Origin: Oceanospirillaceae bacterium
Lineage (GTDB): Bacteria > Pseudomonadota > Gammaproteobacteria > Pseudomonadales > Balneatricaceae
Assembly: GCA_013373085.1 (NCBI GenBank)
Contig: JABXIM010000036.1
Location: 1 to 64,000 of the forward strand
DNA: 64,000 nt
Direction: 5' to 3'
Made by a program: the position numbers and the translations under genes. The notes under the pieces are model-generated. The model did not search any database, was not told the DNA's origin, and saw only the letters and a list, made by a program, of their open reading frames with translations. Numbering within the stretch: the stretch's first letter is position 1; each line of letters opens with the position of its first letter. Shown here piece by piece: positions 58,800-64,000 of this stretch.

Positions 58800-61700
58800 T
58801 CAGGTCTCCACGATGACGAATTCCGGTTCCGCCTCGACGGCGTAGTCGGTGGCCAGCAGCCGCTCGAACTGTTCCGCCGGCATCGGCCGCGCGAGGTAGA
58901 ACCCCTGGAAACGCGGACATCCGATCTGACGCAGGTACTCGTACTGCTCGACCGACTCGACACCCTCGGCAATGGCATCGACGCCCAGGGTCCGCGCCAT
59001 GCTGAGGATGGTTTTCACCAGCACCGCATCCCGCCGCCCCCACGGCAGATCACGCACGAACTCGCGCGCGATCTTGAGCTCGTTGAATGGCAGTTTCTTG
59101 AGGTAGTTAAGCGACGAATAGCCGGTACCGAAGTCGTCGATGGAAATTTCGTAGCCCCGCTCCCGCAAGGCATCGATACGCTGGTGTACCGGGCTCGCCT
59201 GGGGTAACAGCACCTGTTCGGTCAATTCCAGGCATAGCTGCAGCGGTGCAATGCCCGCGGCCGCCACCCGCTCATCGAGCCGTGATATGAAGCCTGCATC
59301 GTTGAGTTGGTTGGGGCTGATATTGATCGACAGCCGCGCCACCGAGAGACCGGCGCGGTTCCAGTCACCGAGCTGCCGCACGCCGTTGTCGAGCACCCAT
59401 TCCCCCAGCGGGCCAATCAGCCCGGTCTCCTCCGCCACCCGGATAAAACTGCCCGGCAGCAGCAGCCCCTGTACCGGATGGCGCCAGCGCACCAGCGCCT
59501 CGGCGCCGACCAGTCGCCGCTCGCGATCGAACTGGGGCTGGTAGTGCAGTTCCAGTTGCCCCTGTTGCAGAGCCTGGCGCAGCTCCTGCTCGAGCTGAAC
59601 CTGCTGCACCAGTTCTGCCTGCATATCGGGCCGATAATGCGCAAAGCATCCCTTGCCCATGCCCTTGGCGTGATACATGGCGGTGTCGGCCTGCATGACC
59701 AGCACCTCAGGCACTGCGGTGCCCTGGGGCACCAGGGTCACGCCGACGCTGGCCGAAACGCTGTGACTGTAACTCCCGAACAGAAAGGGAGGCCGCAGCA
59801 GGTCAATCACCTTTTGCGCGACCCCGGCCCCCATCGCTGCGGCCGCAGCTTCGTCGGGGCAGGTGCAGGGCAGCAGAATCAGGAATTCATCACCGCCGAA
59901 GCGGCTGATGATATCCTGCTCTCTCAGCCCCTGACGCAGGCGCTCAGTGACGTCCTTCAACAGCTGATCTCCGACACTATGGCCGAGGGTATCGTTAAGG
60001 CTCTTGAAGTTGTCGAGATCGATGAACAGCAGCGCCCCGAAATAGCCACTGCGACGCCCCTGCACAATCTGCTGACGCAGGTTTTCATGGAAAAGATCGC
60101 GGTTCGGCAGGCCGGTAAGGGAATCGTAGTAGGCCAGTCGGCGGATCTGTTCCTCCGCCCGCCAACGATCGGAAATGTCGCGAGCGACGATCGACAGATA
60201 ATCCCGGCGTCCCTGCCCGTCGCTCACCCAGTCGCTCTGCAGTTCAATATAGCGGACCTGACCGGCTGCCGGCAGCAGCTCGCAGTCCAGCGGCTCCCGC
60301 AGGCTGTCTCCCTGCAGCCAATCCTCGAAGCGAGCCCGAACGCGGTCTCGATGCCCGGGCTGAACACGGGCCAGAAAAAGCTCCAGCGAGGCCTCGCCGA
60401 CGCAATCGCCCAGCAGCGCGCGGAAACCCTCCGACCAACGGTGCCCGTCGGCGCCGGGCTGCCATACCCACTGGCTCAGACCGGCGATGCGCTGCACTTC
60501 GGCCAACATCGAGTGGCTGAGCGCCAGCTGTCGTGTACGGTCGGCAACCTGCAGCTGCACCTGGTTGCGCTGACCGGCCATCACCAGTAACAGCCAGCTG
60601 TAGAGCCCGGACAGCAGGAACACGCCGCACAGCAGGTAGTAAAGCGTTTCGGGCTTGTCGATGTAGGCGAATTGCGCATACTGCACCAACTCCCAGGTGC
60701 GTCCACCCAACTCGACCCGGGAACGCATCAGTATCGGCAGCTCGTTATCGGCGATCCGGCGCTCGAGCTGGTTGGCATCGAGTCCGTTGTCGCTGCGAAA
60801 CAGCAACCGGCTGTCGCGCGGCGCGTCCATATCCATCAACGTCACCGCGGACCGTTCAGTCAGCGCATGTCCGATACTTTGCCTGACGAGGTCACCGACC
60901 CGCACCACAGCCGTGGCATAACCGCGCAATTGGGTGAAGCGTTCGGCCTCGGTCGCGGGTGCTCCGTGGTAAACCGGCAGGAAGATCAATACCCCGGCCT
61001 GGCTGCCGGTTTCCTGCGCCAGCTGGATCGGTTCGGTCGGTATAGCAAGACCGCTGCCGGCGGCCTTCAGCAGTGCAGACCGGCGCGCGGGATCCGACTG
61101 CACATTCAGCCCGAGGGCAGAGCGGTTCTCTTCAAAGGGGGCGATAAAACCAACGACTACCCGCCGTCCCTCCGGATCCGCAGCCCCCTCGACACTCCTG
61201 ACACTGAAGGGCTCGCCATAGAGACGGGACAGATGGCGTTCGAATGCCGCGAGCTGGCCAGCAGGCACGCTGGGGTTCCAGGATATACCGTGCAGCTCCG
61301 GGTGCAGTTCGAGCAACTCGGCAGAGAACTGGCGGAAATTGTCCGGCGTGAGTTCCGGCACGGTCGTGACGAACCCGCTCAGCGCATGCAGGGCGTCGAC
61401 CGCCGAACTGAGCGACATCTGCAGCGAGTGGCGCTGCATCTCGGCATACTGTGTAAAGCCGTCACGCTGATGCTGCTGTTCGTTCTGGCTGAGGAGATGA
61501 AATCCCGCCAGTGCGCCGATGCAGATCAGGAACAGGGGCAGGGCGACACGCCTGACCGGCGGCATCCAGCTTTCACGCAGCGGGCGAAACAGCACCAGCA
61601 TCAGCGGCAGCACCATGATCACACCCAGACTGTCGCCGATCCACCAGGTCAGGATGACGGACGGCAACTCCGCGGCCGGGAAGCGCTGCGCCGCCCACAT

Positions 61701-62123
61701 CGACAGCGGACCGATCAGACCACTGACGGCACAGGCAATGGGCCCTGAGTACCAGATAAAACAGGCAACCTGGCGCGGCTGGTGCAGCGCCAGCGGATGG
61801 CCGATAAAGCGACGCACCAGCCAGGCTCCCGCCAGCGCCTCGAGTGCCGCCCCCAGTGCGATCGGAAGCGGTTCCAGGATCAGCTCGAACCAGGATACCG
61901 AGAAGCCGGAAGCGATATAGACATGCAGCAGAAATGAGCCAAGAAAAACGCCGTATAGGGCCCGGGGGCCATACTGCAACGTCATCCCCAGGGAAATGCC
62001 GGCCGGCAGCCACAGCAGGCTGGCATAGCTCGGCGGCAAGGCGATCATCAACCCCAGAGCGCCGGTGAGAAGATAGGCAATGCAGGTACCGAAGCCGGGC
62101 AGCAGATAACGGAGAATGGACAT
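58800..62123 (-). CDS. MASE1-CHASE-PAS-GGDEF-EAL c-di-GMP enzyme
   Basis: About 1107 residues. N-terminal MASE1 membrane sensor (8-9 helices, about 1-285), CHASE-type extracellular domain (about 225-470), a further membrane helix (about 510-530), PAS-like domain (about 545-660), GGDEF domain with RFGGDEFLILLPC (about 740) and EAL domain with GAEALVRWRHP (about 865) and DDFGTGYSSLNYL. Both signatures are intact, so it may make or break c-di-GMP. ATG 62123 has CGGAG at 6 bases. It is convergent with the exopolysaccharide operon, whose product is a common c-di-GMP target; that link is inferred. Confidence 0.93.
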   Translation of the reverse strand: MSILRYLLPGFGTCIAYLLTGALGLMIALPPSYASLLWLPAGISLGMTLQYGPRALYGVFLGSFLLHVYIASGFSVSWFELILEPLPIALGAALEALAGAWLVRRFIGHPLALHQPRQVACFIWYSGPIACAVSGLIGPLSMWAAQRFPAAELPSVILTWWIGDSLGVIMVLPLMLVLFRPLRESWMPPVRRVALPLFLICIGALAGFHLLSQNEQQHQRDGFTQYAEMQRHSLQMSLSSAVDALHALSGFVTTVPELTPDNFRQFSAELLELHPELHGISWNPSVPAGQLAAFERHLSRLYGEPFSVRSVEGAADPEGRRVVVGFIAPFEENRSALGLNVQSDPARRSALLKAAGSGLAIPTEPIQLAQETGSQAGVLIFLPVYHGAPATEAERFTQLRGYATAVVRVGDLVRQSIGHALTERSAVTLMDMDAPRDSRLLFRSDNGLDANQLERRIADNELPILMRSRVELGGRTWELVQYAQFAYIDKPETLYYLLCGVFLLSGLYSWLLLVMAGQRNQVQLQVADRTRQLALSHSMLAEVQRIAGLSQWVWQPGADGHRWSEGFRALLGDCVGEASLELFLARVQPGHRDRVRARFEDWLQGDSLREPLDCELLPAAGQVRYIELQSDWVSDGQGRRDYLSIVARDISDRWRAEEQIRRLAYYDSLTGLPNRDLFHENLRQQIVQGRRSGYFGALLFIDLDNFKSLNDTLGHSVGDQLLKDVTERLRQGLREQDIISRFGGDEFLILLPCTCPDEAAAAAMGAGVAQKVIDLLRPPFLFGSYSHSVSASVGVTLVPQGTAVPEVLVMQADTAMYHAKGMGKGCFAHYRPDMQAELVQQVQLEQELRQALQQGQLELHYQPQFDRERRLVGAEALVRWRHPVQGLLLPGSFIRVAEETGLIGPLGEWVLDNGVRQLGDWNRAGLSVARLSINISPNQLNDAGFISRLDERVAAAGIAPLQLCLELTEQVLLPQASPVHQRIDALRERGYEISIDDFGTGYSSLNYLKKLPFNELKIAREFVRDLPWGRRDAVLVKTILSMARTLGVDAIAEGVESVEQYEYLRQIGCPRFQGFYLARPMPAEQFERLLATDYAVEAEPEFVIVET

Positions 62124-62216
62124 GTAGGCTCCGGGCCACATTCGCGATGAGTAATATAAACTCAGACTCTATCGGGTTTTATCGGCTCCTCTGCATGCGA
62201 CTTTAGTCGCAAAGAC

Positions 62217-64000
62217 TTATCCTGCATCGGCGGAAACCTCTCGGCGTCCCGTCCTTGACCAGGCCCGCCGCAGATCTTCCAGCAGCAGATAGTTGACCGG
62301 CACCATCAGCAGGGTGATCGCCGTCGCGAACAGGATGCCAAAGCCAAGCGATACCGCCATCGGTATCAGGAACTGTGCCTGTGTCGACTTCTCGAACAAC
62401 AGCGGCATCAGCCCGATGAAGGTGGTCAGCGAGGTCAGCAGCACCGGCCGGAAGCGTGCGGTGCCGGCCGCCAGCACCGCCTTGGCCAGCGCCCGCTCTC
62501 CGCCGTTGCCGGAGGAGCGGTGCCGGTTGATGAAGTCCACCAGCACCAGACTGTCGTTGACCACCACGCCCACCAGCGCCATCAGTCCCATCATGCTCAT
62601 GATCGTCAGGTCCATGCCCATGATCCAGTGGCCGATCACCGCACCGATGGCGCCGAACGGTATCACCGACATCACGATCAGCGGCTGCAGGTAAGAGCGA
62701 AACGGGATCGCCAGCAGGCTGTAGATGACGAACAGCACGAAGCCGAGCCCCAGCAACAGCGAGCCGAACGACTCCTGTTGTTCCCGCGCCTCGCCCTCGA
62801 GACTGTAGGAGAGCCCCGGGTACTGCAGCATCAGATCGTCGAGGAAGAGCCGCAGGTCCTGCGCCAGCACCGTCATGTTGGTGGCCTGCTTGTCCAGGTC
62901 CGCGGTGATGTTGACGGTACGGAAACGGTCGATGCGATAGATCGCCGACGGGCTCTTGCCGGGCTGCAGCGTCGCCACGTGGGCCAGTGGCACCGCGCGA
63001 CCATCCGGCAGCCGTATCAGCATCTCCTGCAGGTTGGAGACCGCCTGACGCTCATTGGCCGGCAGCCGCACCATCACCCGGACGTCGTCACGACCGCGCT
63101 GGATGCGCTGCACTTCGATGCCGAAGAACGCCTGACGCACCTGCTTGATCAGGTCGGCCCGGCTCAGCCCGAGGGCATTGCCCTGGTCTGTCAGTTCGAG
63201 CTGAATTTCCTGCTTGCCGTCCGACAGGCTGTCCTCGATGTCATACAGCGTCGGATAGGTCGCCAGCCGTTGCCTGACCTTGTCCGCAGCCTCGGCAAGA
63301 CGGTCCAGGTCCAGGCCGCTGAGCTGCACGTCAACCGGGCTGCCGCCGCGGCCGAACTCGGCACGGTAGGTGAGCGACTCGGCGCCCGGCACCTGGCCCA
63401 CCAGCCCGCGCCACTCCTGCACCAGTTCCGAGCTGGTGATGTCGAGGCTGCGCTTCTCCGGCGACTGGATTTCGAACCGGACCTCGCCGACATGGGAACT
63501 GCCGCCGCCTTCGCCGGTCCTCGCCAGGATATTGAGAATCAGGCTGTCACCGGTGGTATCGTCACGGTACTTCTCCTTCAGTTGGCGCGCCGCGTCGACC
63601 ATCCGTACCACGTAGCGGTCGGTCACCTCGAAGGCGGTGCCGGTCGGCATCGTCAGCGATGCCCGCGCGGTCTCGCTCTGAATACGGGGGAAGAACACGA
63701 ACCGGGTCCAGCCGCTCAGGATCAGACTCAGGATCAGCACCAGGATGCCGCCGAACAGCGCCAGGGTGGTGTAACGGTGCCGCAGACAGCTCTTCAGCAA
63801 CGGCCGGTAATAAAGCACCACCGCACGCTCGAAACCATCGGCGAAGCTCTGCTGCCAGCGCTCCAGCCGCGACTGGCCGCGACTGTGCTGGCGCAGGCGG
63901 ATATGCTTGAGGTGCGCCGGCAGCACGAACTTGGACTCGATCAGTGAAAACAGCAGTACCGGGATGACCACCGCCGGTATCTGGGCGAAGAACACCCCGC
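62217..64000 (-). CDS. RND efflux permease, C-terminal part (gene runs off the window)
   Basis: At least 594 residues of an AcrB/CzcA-superfamily inner-membrane transporter, with its start beyond the right edge. Visible parts are a membrane segment, the second periplasmic porter domain (SALTMPTGTAFEVT-like strand start and AIYRIDRFRTVNITADLDKQ), and the C-terminal six-helix half with VIPFGAIGAVIGHWIMGMDL, VVVNDSLVLVDFINRHR and RFRPVLLTSLTTFIGLMPLL. Sequence features suit the hydrophobe/amphiphile type rather than a metal exporter, but the substrate-determining N-terminal half is missing. Confidence 0.92.
   Translation of the reverse strand, partial: GVFFAQIPAVVIPVLLFSLIESKFVLPAHLKHIRLRQHSRGQSRLERWQQSFADGFERAVVLYYRPLLKSCLRHRYTTLALFGGILVLILSLILSGWTRFVFFPRIQSETARASLTMPTGTAFEVTDRYVVRMVDAARQLKEKYRDDTTGDSLILNILARTGEGGGSSHVGEVRFEIQSPEKRSLDITSSELVQEWRGLVGQVPGAESLTYRAEFGRGGSPVDVQLSGLDLDRLAEAADKVRQRLATYPTLYDIEDSLSDGKQEIQLELTDQGNALGLSRADLIKQVRQAFFGIEVQRIQRGRDDVRVMVRLPANERQAVSNLQEMLIRLPDGRAVPLAHVATLQPGKSPSAIYRIDRFRTVNITADLDKQATNMTVLAQDLRLFLDDLMLQYPGLSYSLEGEAREQQESFGSLLLGLGFVLFVIYSLLAIPFRSYLQPLIVMSVIPFGAIGAVIGHWIMGMDLTIMSMMGLMALVGVVVNDSLVLVDFINRHRSSGNGGERALAKAVLAAGTARFRPVLLTSLTTFIGLMPLLFEKSTQAQFLIPMAVSLGFGILFATAITLLMVPVNYLLLEDLRRAWSRTGRREVSADAG

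Noticed and set aside
59307-60590. 427-codon plus-strand frame
   Set aside because: Lies opposite the GGDEF-EAL domains, which carry intact signatures.
62520-63947. 475-codon plus-strand frame
   Set aside because: Lies opposite the RND permease; His/Gln/Arg-rich shadow frame.

Overview
The window reads as the chromosome of a Gammaproteobacterium. The support is a GC-rich background with typical gammaproteobacterial genes (ahpC/ahpF with an OxyR-type half-site, purEK, N-carbamoylputrescine amidase, a Wzx/Wzy-type exopolysaccharide locus with an RfaH ops element, Wzc/OPX export genes, RND efflux, a MASE1-GGDEF-EAL protein). Genus cannot be fixed from this sequence; sulfide detoxification, sulfated polysaccharide and NhaC antiport fit a marine or halophilic lifestyle, which is inference.

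Layout. 1-7.4 kb: tRNA-Arg(CCG) followed by an accessory island, strongly AT-rich between about 2.86 and 6 kb. It carries a membrane-anchored DUF4041/GIY-YIG protein (SNIPE-like architecture), a membrane NERD nuclease-like protein, an abutting ATPase plus TOPRIM-like pair that looks like a two-gene anti-phage system, and a methyltransferase/HNH pair with a probably truncated HNH gene. 7.6-12 kb: a probable polyamine locus (NhaC-family antiporter, class II deacetylase-type acetylpolyamine amidohydrolase, LuxR-type regulator, convergent aguB). 12.2-18.8 kb: a fossil TPR gene end and a run of secreted proteins of unknown role. 19-23.3 kb: ahpC, a repeat-rich spacer, ahpF, then acuR-acuI with matching palindromes before both genes. 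23.3-28.3 kb: a repeat-rich spacer and a sulfide-oxidation operon (persulfide dioxygenase, DUF442-SQR fusion, SulP permease) whose 3' end runs into a fossil histidine-kinase fragment. 28.4-29.8 kb: cytochrome c, DUF411 and DUF2946-like genes suggesting copper handling. 29.8-37.4 kb: methyltransferase divergent from a giant BTAD/pseudo-cyclase/AAA/TPR regulator, then a MATE exporter and an alpha/beta hydrolase. 37.6-39.1 kb: purEK.

40-58.8 kb is an exopolysaccharide locus. A 1-kb AT-rich leader ends with an exact ops core, then come the initiating phosphotransferase, UDP-glucose dehydrogenase, sulfotransferase, polymerase-like protein, lyase-fold protein, GT4, Alg14/Alg13-like pair, flippase, galE, VanZ-like protein and a reversed O-antigen-ligase-family gene. 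A second unit begins with a tiny secreted peptide between two hairpins and continues with a beta-barrel, a short OPX protein, a Wzc tyrosine kinase, a PHP phosphatase and a membrane-anchored accessory protein. The gene set predicts a sulfated, uronate-containing polymer built from a small repeat unit. A MASE1-CHASE-PAS-GGDEF-EAL protein converges on it, and a partial RND permease runs off the right edge.

The most novel-looking items are the ATPase/TOPRIM-like pair in its island, the covarying hairpins with an invariant 9-nt loop (19.6 and 23.4 kb), the giant regulator with a degenerate cyclase domain, and the hairpin-bracketed secreted peptide that heads the export operon.
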